NCBI RefSeq assembly: GCF_029836165.1
Contig: NZ_JAOEBG010000021.1
Coordinates: forward strand, 41,014 to 105,013
DNA length: 64,000 nucleotides
Source of the DNA: Pseudomonas sp. GD04091
Lineage (GTDB): Bacteria > Pseudomonadota > Gammaproteobacteria > Pseudomonadales > Pseudomonadaceae
Reading direction: 5' to 3'
The notes under the pieces: generated by a model
What the model was told of the DNA's origin: nothing
The model's input: only the letters and a program-made list of their open reading frames with translations
The model's database searches: none
Program-made: the position numbers and the translations under genes
Shown here: positions 16,533-26,231 of the stretch, piece by piece
Layout of the letters: each line of letters begins with the position of its first letter
Numbering within the stretch: the stretch's first letter is position 1

Positions 16533-18647
16533 ATGGCCCGCACGACCCCCATCGAGCTGTACCGCAATATCGGTATCGTCGCCCACGTGGACGCCGGCAA
16601 GACCACCACCACCGAGCGGATCCTGTTCTACACGGGGGTCAACCACAAGATGGGCGAGGTCCACGACGGCGCCGCGACCATGGACTGGATGGCCCAGGAG
16701 CAGGAGCGCGGCATCACCATTACCTCGGCGGCCACCACGGCCTTCTGGCAAGGCTCGACCAAGCAGTTCGAGCACAAGTACCGCTTCAACATCATCGACA
16801 CCCCCGGCCACGTCGACTTCACCATCGAGGTTGAGCGCTCGCTGCGCGTGCTCGATGGCGCGGTGGTGGTGTTCAGCGGCGCCGACGGCGTCGAGCCGCA
16901 GTCCGAAACCGTGTGGCGCCAGGCCAACAAGTACCATGTGCCGCGCCTGGCCTACATCAACAAGATGGACCGCCAGGGCGCTGACTTCCTGCGGGTGGTG
17001 AAGCAGATCGACAAGCGCCTGGGGCATCACCCGGTGCCGATCCAGCTGGCCATCGGCAGCGAGGAGAACTTCATCGGCCAGATCGACCTGGTGAAGATGA
17101 AAGCCATCTACTGGAACGAAGCCGACCAGGGCACCAGTTACCGTGAGGAAGAGATCCCGACCGAACTGCTGGCCCTGGCCGACGAATGGCGTGCGCACAT
17201 GATCGAGGCGGCCGCCGAGGCCAACGACGAGCTGACCATGAAGTTTCTCGACGGCGAGGAACTGACCGTCGAGGAAATCAAGGCCGCCCTGCGCCAGCGC
17301 ACCATCGCCAACGAGATCGTGCCGACCATCCTTGGCTCATCGTTCAAGAACAAGGGGGTGCCGCTGATGCTCGACGCGGTGATCGACTATCTGCCGGCCC
17401 CTTCCGAAATCCCTGCGATCAGGGGCACCGACCCGGACGACGAAGAGAAACACCTGGAGCGCCACGCCGACGACAACGAGCCGTTCTCGGCGCTGGCCTT
17501 CAAGATCGCCACCGACCCGTTCGTCGGCACCCTGACCTTCGCCCGGGTGTATTCCGGCGTGCTCAGCTCCGGCAATGCCGTGCTCAATTCGGTCAAGGGC
17601 AAGAAGGAACGCATCGGCCGCATGGTGCAGATGCACGCCAACCAGCGCGCCGAAATCAAGGACGTGTGCGCCGGCGACATCGCCGCACTGATCGGCATGA
17701 AGGACGTCACCACCGGCGACACCCTGTGCGACATGGACAAGCCGATCATCCTCGAGCGCATGGACTTCCCCGACCCGGTGATTTCCGTGGCAGTCGAGCC
17801 GAAGACCAAGGCCGACCAGGAAAAAATGGGCATCGCCCTGGGCAAGCTGGCCCAGGAAGACCCGTCATTCCGCGTGCGTACCGACGAAGAAACCGCGCAG
17901 ACCATCATCTCCGGCATGGGCGAGCTGCACCTGGACATCATCGTCGACCGCATGCGCCGCGAGTTCAACGTCGAGGCCAATATCGGCAAGCCGCAGGTGG
18001 CCTACCGCGAGAAGATCCGCAACACCTGCGAGATCGAAGGCCGCTTCGTCCGCCAGTCCGGTGGCCGTGGCCAGTACGGGCATTGCTGGATCCGCTTCGC
18101 CCCGGGCGACGAAGGCAAGGAGGGCCTGGAGTTCGTCAACGAGATCGTCGGCGGCGTGGTGCCACGGGAGTACATCCCGGCGATCCAGAAAGGCATCGAG
18201 GAGCAGATGAAGAACGGCGTGCTCGCCGGCTATCCACTGATCAGCCTGAAGGCGGCGGTCTACGACGGCTCGTACCACGACGTCGACTCCAACGAGATGG
18301 CCTACAAGATCGCCGCGTCCATGGCCACCAAGCAGCTGTCGCAGAAAGGTGGCGCAGTGCTGCTGGAGCCGGTGATGAAGGTCGAGGTGGTGACCCCCGA
18401 GGAATACCAGGGCGACATCATGGGCGACCTGAGCCGCCGCCGGGGGATGATCCAGGACGGTGACGAGACGCCCGCCGGCAAGGTGATCCGCGCCGAGGTA
18501 CCGCTGGGCGAGATGTTCGGCTACGCCACGTCGATGCGCTCGATGACCCAGGGCCGGGCCAGCTACACGATGGAATTCACCCGTTACGCCGAGGCCCCGG
18601 CGAGCATTGCCGATATCGTCGTGAAGAAGAATCGCGGGGAGTCATAG
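16533..18647 (+). CDS. fusA2: Elongation factor G, second paralogue (EF-G1B type)
   Basis: A 704-residue translational GTPase. G1 is AHVDAGKTTTTERIL, the switch region is RGITITSAATTAFW, G3 DTPGHVDFTIEVERSL and G4 INKMDRQGADF; domains II-V follow to full length. It is not in the str operon context (no rpsL, rpsG or tuf nearby), so it is the second EF-G that Pseudomonas carries. In P. aeruginosa the two EF-Gs divide translocation and ribosome recycling; the role of this copy is inferred from that. The ATG at 16533 gives the standard N-terminus MARTTPIELYRNIGI. Confidence 0.92.
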   Translation: MARTTPIELYRNIGIVAHVDAGKTTTTERILFYTGVNHKMGEVHDGAATMDWMAQEQERGITITSAATTAFWQGSTKQFEHKYRFNIIDTPGHVDFTIEVERSLRVLDGAVVVFSGADGVEPQSETVWRQANKYHVPRLAYINKMDRQGADFLRVVKQIDKRLGHHPVPIQLAIGSEENFIGQIDLVKMKAIYWNEADQGTSYREEEIPTELLALADEWRAHMIEAAAEANDELTMKFLDGEELTVEEIKAALRQRTIANEIVPTILGSSFKNKGVPLMLDAVIDYLPAPSEIPAIRGTDPDDEEKHLERHADDNEPFSALAFKIATDPFVGTLTFARVYSGVLSSGNAVLNSVKGKKERIGRMVQMHANQRAEIKDVCAGDIAALIGMKDVTTGDTLCDMDKPIILERMDFPDPVISVAVEPKTKADQEKMGIALGKLAQEDPSFRVRTDEETAQTIISGMGELHLDIIVDRMRREFNVEANIGKPQVAYREKIRNTCEIEGRFVRQSGGRGQYGHCWIRFAPGDEGKEGLEFVNEIVGGVVPREYIPAIQKGIEEQMKNGVLAGYPLISLKAAVYDGSYHDVDSNEMAYKIAASMATKQLSQKGGAVLLEPVMKVEVVTPEEYQGDIMGDLSRRRGMIQDGDETPAGKVIRAEVPLGEMFGYATSMRSMTQGRASYTMEFTRYAEAPASIADIVVKKNRGES

Positions 18648-18657
18648 CCACACGCCC

Positions 18658-18779
18658 CCTGTAGGAGCGGCCTTGTGTCGCTAAAGGGCTGCGCAGCAGC
18701 CCCGGCAATTTCAGCAGCGGTGCTGGGGTCTGGGGGCTGTTTTGCAGCCCTTTCGCGACACAAGGCCGCTCCTACAACG
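18658..18779. repeat. Large near-perfect inverted repeat (REP-related) after fusA2
   Basis: The left arm begins TGTAGGAGCGGCCTTGTGTCG and continues AAAGGGCTGCGCAGCAGCCCC. The right arm mirrors it with GGGGGCTGTTTTGCAGCCCTTT and CGACACAAGGCCGCTCCTAC. Each arm is roughly 45 bases around a ~30-base centre. It lies between the convergent fusA2 and SulP genes and could end both transcripts. Confidence 0.85.
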
Positions 18780-18800
18780 ATCGTGCCCGTCAGCACCAAT

Positions 18801-20243
18801 TCAGGGCTGCTCCCCCGCCCGTTTGAGCAGCTTCTTGCAGCGCTCCGACAGGTGCACCACCCGCAACTGCTTGCCGGCCTTGGCATACCGCTCGCGCAAG
18901 GTCTGCAACGCAGCCACCGCCGAATAATCGACAAAGCTCAGGTGCTGGCAGTCCAGCGTGACCTTGGCCGGGTCGCTGGCCGGATCGAACTGGTTGAGGA
19001 ACGGCGTGGTCGAGGCAAAGAACAGCGTGCCATGCACCTGGTAATGCTTGCTCCCCTCGCCATCCACATGACTGTCGGCATACAGCTCTCGCGCATGCTG
19101 CCAGGCGAAGTTGACCGCGGCGATGACGATGCCGAACAGCACCGCCGTCGCCAGGTCGGTGAACACCGTGACCACGGTCACCGCGACGATCGCCAGCACG
19201 TCGCTCACCGGCACCTTGTGCAACACCCGCAGCGACGCCCAGGCGAAAGTCTGCTGCGCCACCACGAACATCACCCCCACCAGCGCCGCCAACGGAATGC
19301 GCTCGATCAGCGGCGACAGGAACAGGATGAACAGCAGGATCATCACCCCGGCCACCACCCCCGACAGCCGCCCACGGCCGTTGGAGCTGAGGTTGATCAC
19401 GGTCTGGCCGATCATCGCGCAGCCGCCCATGCCGCCACATAGGCCCGAGACCATGTTGGCCGCGCCCAGCGCCACGCACTCGCGGTCCGGGTAGCCGCGG
19501 CTCTCGATGATCTCGTCGGTGAGGTTGAGGGTCAGCAGGGTTTCCAGCAGGCCGACCATGGCCATCAGCACCGCGTAGGGAGCGATGATCTTCAGGGTCT
19601 CGAGGTTCCACGGAATATCCGGCAGGGCCAGCGTCGGCAGGCCACCGGCGATGTGCGCCATGTCGCCGAGGGTACGGGTCGGCAGGCCGAGCAGGTAGAC
19701 CAGCAGGCCGACGCCGAGGATCGCCACCAACGCCGGCGGTACGGCCCGGGTCAGCTTCGGCAGGACGTAGACCACCAGCATGGTCAGCGCCACCAGGCCG
19801 AGCATCAGGTACAGGGGCGTCCCGCTCAGCCAGTGCTCACCGTCCTTGAAGTGCTCCAGCTGGGCCAGGGCGATGACGATGGCCAGGCCGTTGACGAAGC
19901 CGAGCATCACCGGGTAAGGCACCAGGCGTACCAGTTTGCCCAGGCGCAGCGCGCCGAACAGGATCATCACCACTCCGCCGAGCAGCACCGTCGCCAGCAG
20001 GTACTGGGCACCGTGCTGCACCACCAGCGCAACGATGACCACGGCCATGGAGCCGGCGGCGCCGGAGATCATGCCGGGGCGGCCACCGAACAAGGCGGTC
20101 AGGGTGCAGATGATGAAGGCGCCGTACAGCCCCATCAATGGGTTCAGGTGCGCCACCAGGGCGAAAGCGATGCACTCCGGCACCAGGGCGAACGAAGTGG
20201 TGAGGCCGGCGAGCAGATCGGCGCGTAGACGTGCGGGTTTCAT
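18801..20243 (-). CDS. SulP family anion transporter with STAS domain
   Basis: A 480-residue inner-membrane protein starting at 20243 (MKPARLRADLLAGLTTSFAL). It has the SulP core, with ALVPECIAFALVAHLNPLMGLYGAF in the first part and GLCGGMGGCAMIGQTVINLSSNGRGRLSG in the second, about ten or more membrane segments, and a C-terminal STAS domain (VTLDCQHLSFVDYSAVAAL). SulP proteins move sulfate, bicarbonate or dicarboxylates. No carbonic anhydrase or sulfur gene is adjacent, so the anion is undetermined. Confidence 0.88.
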   Translation of the reverse strand: MKPARLRADLLAGLTTSFALVPECIAFALVAHLNPLMGLYGAFIICTLTALFGGRPGMISGAAGSMAVVIVALVVQHGAQYLLATVLLGGVVMILFGALRLGKLVRLVPYPVMLGFVNGLAIVIALAQLEHFKDGEHWLSGTPLYLMLGLVALTMLVVYVLPKLTRAVPPALVAILGVGLLVYLLGLPTRTLGDMAHIAGGLPTLALPDIPWNLETLKIIAPYAVLMAMVGLLETLLTLNLTDEIIESRGYPDRECVALGAANMVSGLCGGMGGCAMIGQTVINLSSNGRGRLSGVVAGVMILLFILFLSPLIERIPLAALVGVMFVVAQQTFAWASLRVLHKVPVSDVLAIVAVTVVTVFTDLATAVLFGIVIAAVNFAWQHARELYADSHVDGEGSKHYQVHGTLFFASTTPFLNQFDPASDPAKVTLDCQHLSFVDYSAVAALQTLRERYAKAGKQLRVVHLSERCKKLLKRAGEQP

Positions 20244-20280
20244 GGAGGTCCTGTAAACAACCCCGGCGCAGACATCTGCG

Positions 20281-20366
20281 CGGGAGCGGGCTTGCCCCGC
20301 GATGGCGCCCTGGCAGGCATTGATGATGAGCCTGCTGACGTTATCGCGGGGCAAGCCCGCTCCCCC
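20281..20366. repeat. REP pair (inverted)
   Basis: GGGAGCGGGCTTGCCCCGCG and its inverse CGCGGGGCAAGCCCGCTCCC flank about 45 bases. The pair lies between the divergent SulP and secretin-like genes. Confidence 0.85.
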
Positions 20367-20529
20367 GCTGTAGAGCGTCGAGGGAATAAGCCTGAAAGCG
20401 AGGATCGGGATGTTACGGAATTTGCCTTACAGCAGCCACCACGGGTTATTTCTCGCCGCCGTGATCCACACCCGGCAAGATCCAGACAAATTTGCCATCA
20501 TGTCCATTCCACCCGCGGAGATCATGGAC

Positions 20530-21264
20530 ATGCCGCTACGCCCACTTCTCGCTTCCCTGCTGTTGGTCACCAGCCTCACCGCTCAGGCCGCCACCGAAGT
20601 CATCCCCCTGCAACACCGCAGCAGCGCCGAATTGCTCCCCGCCGCGCAGTCATTCCTCGGCAAGGACGGCAGCGTCAGCAGCTTCGAGGACAAGCTGATC
20701 GTCAACGCCAGCCCCGAGCGCATCGATGACCTGCGCACGCTGCTGCAACAGCTCGACACGGCGCCCAAGCGGCTGATGATCAGCGTCGACAACAACGACA
20801 GCAACTTCCAGGACAACCGTGGCAACGCGCGGATCATCCGCTACGGCACCGCCAACCGCGAAGGCGGCCTGCAGCAGGTCCAAGCCAGCGAAGGCCAGCC
20901 GGCGCTGATCCAGGTCGGCCAGAGCATTCCTGTCACCAGCACCTCCACCGACGGCTACGGACGCCTGCAGAGCGACACCGAATACCGTAACGTGACCCAG
21001 GGTTTCTACGTCACGCCGCGCCTGAGCGGCGACACGGTTCGTCTGCAAATCAGCACCAATAATGATCGAATGAGCGAGGAACGCGCCGATGTAGTGAAAG
21101 TGCAAAGCACCGACACGACCGTCACCGGCAAGCTCGGCGAGTGGATCACTCTGGCCGGTTTCAATCAGCAGAGCCAGTCCGAACGCAGCGCGTCAAGCCT
21201 CAGTTACAGCACCCAGCGTGGGGAAAACATGACTTTGCGTGTCAAAGTCGACCTTCTCGACTGA
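20530..21264 (+). CDS. Secretin-domain periplasmic protein
   Basis: A 244-residue exported protein. ATG at 20530 lies nine bases after GGAG; an in-frame ATG at 20524 is only three bases away from it. The signal peptide ends LTAQA-A. Residues about 22-70 (IPLQHRSSAELLPAAQSFLGKDGSVSSFEDKLIVNASP) form an N1/NolW-like secretin subdomain, and the C-terminal half (QGFYVTPRLSGDTVRLQIS, GKLGEWITLAGF) resembles the secretin barrel strands. It is much shorter than a true secretin and lacks neighbours of a secretion system, so it is probably a soluble or small outer-membrane relative of unknown role. Confidence 0.75.
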   Translation: MPLRPLLASLLLVTSLTAQAATEVIPLQHRSSAELLPAAQSFLGKDGSVSSFEDKLIVNASPERIDDLRTLLQQLDTAPKRLMISVDNNDSNFQDNRGNARIIRYGTANREGGLQQVQASEGQPALIQVGQSIPVTSTSTDGYGRLQSDTEYRNVTQGFYVTPRLSGDTVRLQISTNNDRMSEERADVVKVQSTDTTVTGKLGEWITLAGFNQQSQSERSASSLSYSTQRGENMTLRVKVDLLD

Positions 21265-21331
21265 ACCCAGGCAAATCAAGGCCTCGACCAAAGGCCTTGA
21301 AACTGACCGCCAAGTCGCATCAGACCAAAGA

Positions 21332-21357
21332 TGTAGTAAGCCAAAAAAAGCACTACA
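21332..21357 (+). promoter_or_regulatory. RccR-like operator TGTAGT-N14-ACTACA
   Basis: A perfect inverted repeat with a 14-base A-rich linker. The long-linker site of the pyruvate/glyoxylate regulator RccR described upstream of aceA in P. fluorescens is 28 bp with similar pseudo-palindromic arms; the match of sequence, length and target gene makes this assignment likely. It lies just before the TTGACA element. Confidence 0.72.
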
Positions 21358-21363
21358 AAACAT

Positions 21364-21393
21364 TTGACAGGCTCTTTTCGCCAAGGGCATGAT
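21364..21393 (+). promoter_or_regulatory. aceA: Candidate sigma-70 promoter of aceA
   Basis: TTGACA at 21364-21369, then 18 bases, then CATGAT at 21388-21393. The -10 matches four of six consensus bases. The operator sits seven bases upstream. If used, the leader would be about 355 nt. Confidence 0.45.
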
Positions 21394-21433
21394 GGCCTCG
21401 CTCCCGCTAATCAGAGGCCCTGGCAAGGGTCTT

Positions 21434-21467
21434 CGAGGTGCGCTCCTCCCACCGTGGAGGCACCTCG
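21434..21467 (+). promoter_or_regulatory. Hairpin in the aceA leader
   Basis: CGAGGTG-N2-CTCC pairs with GGAG-N1-CACCTCG around a nine-base loop. There is no T-run. It could be a leader structure or a second operator. Confidence 0.45.
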
Positions 21468-21756
21468 TGTCCATAAGGCCCACAAGGCGGTTCGACGGGA
21501 TTGCGACTGCAACGAAGAAGTTGTCCCGAGGGACGGAAGCGCATCACCGCAGTACCGGCAATCGCGTCGCACCGCAGCAAGGCAACCACGAGCCGACCTG
21601 CAGGGCACACCTTCGCCTGGCCTGCCCCCTTCCCCCTTCGAGCCTCCTGCGTTCGCCGCCGCACTCCCCCGGACAGGACAGCCGCCTGGCTTCTGATTCG
21701 CGTATCCGAGCATCAGCACAATTACACTCAAGATCGATGCGACGAGGTTTATTTCC

Positions 21757-23082
<1,326 letters not shown>

Positions 23083-23109
23083 TCGGCCATCGAGCAGCCG
23101 ATCCGCACG

Positions 23110-23146
23110 AAAACCCGAGGGCGCACCGCGTCCTCGGGTTTTTTGT
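23110..23146 (+). terminator. Rho-independent terminator of aceA
   Basis: ACCCGAGG-N11-CCTCGGGT followed by six T residues, 30 bp after the aceA stop. Confidence 0.9.
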
Positions 23147-23248
23147 TGCATCTGTCATCGTCTTTCGCCGAGGAGCCGTGGCAAACCGGCTTGGCCTCAG
23201 GCAGATCCCGTCAAAAAGCTCATGCGCGCGAAGCCGTGATCGGCAGGG

Positions 23249-23983
23249 CTATCCATGGGGACCCAGGCTTAGGGTGGTGCCATCCTTGAGCCGCGAGACC
23301 CAGCGCTGCTCGCTGCCGACACGCACTTGCCAGCGCCCGAGCAATTCGTCGACATCCAGCAGCTGCGCCCGGCGAGCAAGGCGCAAGTACAGGCGAACAG
23401 CCTTCACGCTGGTGCAATGCTCAAGCAAGCGTCCACTGGCCAGGGGGCAGATTGCGTTGACGGCGCCAAAGCGTGTACTGGCCGCAGTCAGGCCGTCAGT
23501 ACAGCCGACTTCGTAGAGCATCTCCAGCAGCGCACGCTCAGGCGTCGACCTGAGCAGCCCCGCCTGTCGTTCCAGGGTCGCCGCGTGCAGCGTCGGCATG
23601 GCATTCCAGTCGAACAACCGCGCATGCCTGTAGCGCGCCGGATAACGTTCGACGAACCATCGAGGCAACGAAGCCCTGTCGTCGCCCCACAACAACAGCG
23701 GGGCCTGATCGCCGCTTGCCTCACGCAACACACTGTCGCCTCCTACATGCAAGCCGGCAATCTGCCGCGCCAGGTAGGCAAATCCCGCACCCAGGCTTGG
23801 TTCGGTTTCTGGAAAGGCATAGAGCCCGTGACCGATGCGATTCAACCAACCATTCCTGGCATAACTGGCTGCGCGCTGACTGGAAATGCCCATGCGATGC
23901 AAGGCGTCGAGATCGAGCAGCGCCTCTCGTGGCTGGGAGGTGTAGAGCTTTTTGATCAACGAATGATGTGGTTGTCCTGACAT
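23249..23983 (-). CDS. AbiEi-family antitoxin-like protein (orphan)
   Basis: A 244-residue cytosolic protein resembling AbiEi antitoxins of type IV toxin-antitoxin systems. The N-terminal winged-helix part is LDLDALHRMGISSQRAASYARNGWLNRIGHGLYAFP, where the 'arrive at a wing with G-L-Y' pattern is typical, and the following part (STPERALLEMLYEVG) fits the AbiEi C-terminal DNA-binding region. The start at 23983 (MSGQPHHSLIKK) fits better than the ATG at 24013. The toxin gene abiEii should follow downstream, but only aceA's end lies there, so the antitoxin is alone. It may act as a stand-alone repressor or be a remnant. Confidence 0.72.
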   Translation of the reverse strand: MSGQPHHSLIKKLYTSQPREALLDLDALHRMGISSQRAASYARNGWLNRIGHGLYAFPETEPSLGAGFAYLARQIAGLHVGGDSVLREASGDQAPLLLWGDDRASLPRWFVERYPARYRHARLFDWNAMPTLHAATLERQAGLLRSTPERALLEMLYEVGCTDGLTAASTRFGAVNAICPLASGRLLEHCTSVKAVRLYLRLARRAQLLDVDELLGRWQVRVGSEQRWVSRLKDGTTLSLGPHG

Positions 23984-24748
23984 ACCTCGCACCCTGCGAC
24001 TTATGATGGGCAAATGCCTTTGCCGGTGAAAAGACCAGAAGGTTCCAATCGCTTATGCCGCCCCAAGATTTGGGATTTATGTTTTAGCCTGGCAATCATT
24101 TGGCGAGCGAGAATCATCACGTAGATCCCGCGAGACAAGCCACCGCTCTCTATCGGAGCAACTCCCCACGTCACAGACTCGCCCGCGACATACACTACGC
24201 GTTCGCTTGACACCTCGATGAGTCATATATCTTGCACGCATGCCGTGACCTGCATTTCGCCGCAAATGGTTCGACCTTATTGAGTGCAGCGACAGTAGCG
24301 ACACTGGTGAAACCTGGCCGCACCACCAATGCACCACCCTCGCGCAAGAGAATGCGGAGGCCGCTACCAACCCGGATTCCATATACGCTCATGAAAAACC
24401 AAAAACAAAACCTTCCCTGCCATGTTTAAACAAAAATATTCAACACGAGACACTTCTTACACCCAGACTAGAACGAACAGACCTTATTGCCCTCACCTGA
24501 AAAACAGTGAACTTCAATAGCAACATCACATGACGCAAGAGGTCAAGCACCAAACAAAGCACGAGCAAAAATCGCGACACAAATAGTCGCAAAGGTTAAT
24601 TAGCTAGCCGATTTCAATCAGCCAGTCCACTCGAAAAAAGATCAGAAACAACTTGTGACGCTCACCGCGAGAAAGTTACCCGCGCACCATCTAGGCTCTT
24701 CTGCGCACTCCAAGCCCTTGAACAACTTTTCACTGGAGAACAGAAGTC
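23984..24748. other. AT-rich gap without convincing genes
   Basis: A 765-bp stretch of visibly lower GC than its surroundings, especially 24390-24670. Short open frames exist on both strands but none has a ribosome site, recognisable product or normal codon use. A GCGAC-N7-GTCGC inverted repeat lies at 24574-24590. The sequence looks like acquired or decaying DNA and should also carry the promoters of the AbiEi-like and SDR genes. Confidence 0.6.
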
Positions 24749-25507
24749 ATGGACAGACTCAGAGGCAAGCGCGTATTGATCACCGGAGCGTCGAACGGCA
24801 TTGGCCGGGCCATCGCCGAGGGATTCATTGCCGAGGGCGCTGACATCTTCGTCACCGCATTCACCGATGCCAGAGCGATCGACGCGCTGGTGGCGGCAGC
24901 TCGCGACACCGGCAGGCGCGCCGGGTCGGCGCTCATCGACCTGGCCGATGCGGATGTCGATACCTTGTTCGATCATGCCCAGGACACACTGGGCGGCCTC
25001 GACGTGCTGGTGAACGGCCCGGCGTTCGTCTCGCGCACACCCTTCCTGCAGTTCAGCGAACAGGAATATCAGCGAACCCTGGCGGTCAACCTGCACTTTC
25101 CGTTCTTCGCCATTCAGCGCTTCGCCAGGGACTGCATTGCCCAGAACCATGGCGGCAGCATCATCAACCTGTCGTCGGTGAGCGCTTTCCGGGCAGTGAG
25201 CCGCATGGCCGCCTACCAGGCCAGCAAGGCGGGCCTGTCGATGCTCACGCGCAGTTGCGCCCTGGAGCTGGCGGCCCACGGTATCCGGGTCAACACCTTG
25301 TCCCCGGGGCTGACCGCCACCCAGGGCAACGCCGATCAATGGCGCGACGCGCCGGACCTCTGGCAAAACCGAAAAAGAGACATTCCTCTACAGCGCTGCG
25401 GCATTCCTGCCGACATGGTCGGCGCGGCGATCCTGCTCGCTTGCGACGAGTCTTCCTGGATGACCGGGGCGGATCTGGTCATCGACGGCGGGCTCAGCTG
25501 CATATAG
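24749..25507 (+). CDS. Short-chain dehydrogenase/reductase
   Basis: A 252-residue classical SDR. The cofactor loop is TGASNGIG (residues 12-19), and the catalytic set is Ser143-Tyr156-Lys160 (NLSSVSAF, YQASK). The C-terminal WMTGADLVIDGGLS is typical for this family. The substrate cannot be named; similar proteins are annotated as glucose or 3-oxoacyl-ACP reductases. It stands between the AT-rich gap and the YhhN gene. Confidence 0.9.
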   Translation: MDRLRGKRVLITGASNGIGRAIAEGFIAEGADIFVTAFTDARAIDALVAAARDTGRRAGSALIDLADADVDTLFDHAQDTLGGLDVLVNGPAFVSRTPFLQFSEQEYQRTLAVNLHFPFFAIQRFARDCIAQNHGGSIINLSSVSAFRAVSRMAAYQASKAGLSMLTRSCALELAAHGIRVNTLSPGLTATQGNADQWRDAPDLWQNRKRDIPLQRCGIPADMVGAAILLACDESSWMTGADLVIDGGLSCI

Positions 25508-25568
25508 TCACCGGGGACTTCAGGCATCGTTGACTATACTGGGCGCACCGAAGGCTCAAGGACTGATC

Positions 25569-26231
25569 ATGTCACGCACATCATGGCTGGTATCCGCAGC
25601 GCTGCTTGGCGCCGTCCTCTACCTGTGCGCAGTGGCCAACCAGATGCCGTGGCTGGCGCTGGCGAGCAAGCCGATCCCCGTCCTCGCACTGCTGATCTGG
25701 CTCGGCAGCGCCGAGCGCACGACCTACCGCCACTGGATCATGCTAGGGCTGGGCTTCTCGCTAGTGGGTGACATTTTCCTGGTGCTGCCCGCTGACCTGT
25801 TCGTTTTCGGCCTTTCGGCCTTCCTCTGCGCTCACCTGTGCTACCTCGCCGGCTATCTGGGCAGGACACGGCGCACTGCACGGACGGCCCTGCTCTTCTC
25901 GCTGGCGGTGGGGGGAACGCTGTTCGCCCTGCTGGCCAGCCACGGCCTCGGGCCGCTGCTGGTGCCCGTGGCCCTGTATGCCCTGGCCATCGGCTGCATG
26001 CTCTGGCGCGCCCTGGCCTGCGGCGGACTGGCCGCCCTCGGCGCCTGCCTTTTCGTGTTCTCCGACGCGATGATCGGCATCGATCGCTTCGTCAGCACCT
26101 TCGCCTGGGCGCCGTACCTGATCATCCTGGCGTACTGGCTCGGACAGTGGCTCATCAGCGCGTCGGTCGTGCGCAGCTCAACCGATAAAGTATTGATCCA
26201 CAGCGGTACACGCAGCCCCGGAAGCTGCTAG
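25569..26231 (+). CDS. YhhN/TMEM86 family membrane protein (lysoplasmalogenase-like)
   Basis: A 220-residue protein with about eight hydrophobic segments. The start at 25569 has AAGGA seven bases upstream. Family marks are LASKPIPVLALLIWLG and LGLGFSLVGDIFLVLP in the N-terminal half and FVFSDAMIGIDRF in the C-terminal half, where conserved Asp residues sit in the membrane. Family members hydrolyse lysoplasmalogens in animals and some bacteria; the bacterial substrate here is unknown. Confidence 0.85.
   Translation: MSRTSWLVSAALLGAVLYLCAVANQMPWLALASKPIPVLALLIWLGSAERTTYRHWIMLGLGFSLVGDIFLVLPADLFVFGLSAFLCAHLCYLAGYLGRTRRTARTALLFSLAVGGTLFALLASHGLGPLLVPVALYALAIGCMLWRALACGGLAALGACLFVFSDAMIGIDRFVSTFAWAPYLIILAYWLGQWLISASVVRSSTDKVLIHSGTRSPGSC

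Larger units (their letters stand above)
21265..21756 (+). promoter_or_regulatory. aceA upstream region, 492 bp
   Basis: A long gap before isocitrate lyase. It holds a short hairpin AAGGCCT-N7-AGGCCTT soon after the preceding gene, an RccR-like operator, a TTGACA promoter element, and a hairpin in the presumed leader. No coding sequence is convincing here. Confidence 0.7.

Noticed and set aside
24001..24429. Short open frames in the AT-rich gap
   Set aside because: None has a ribosome site or recognisable product; they conflict with each other on both strands.
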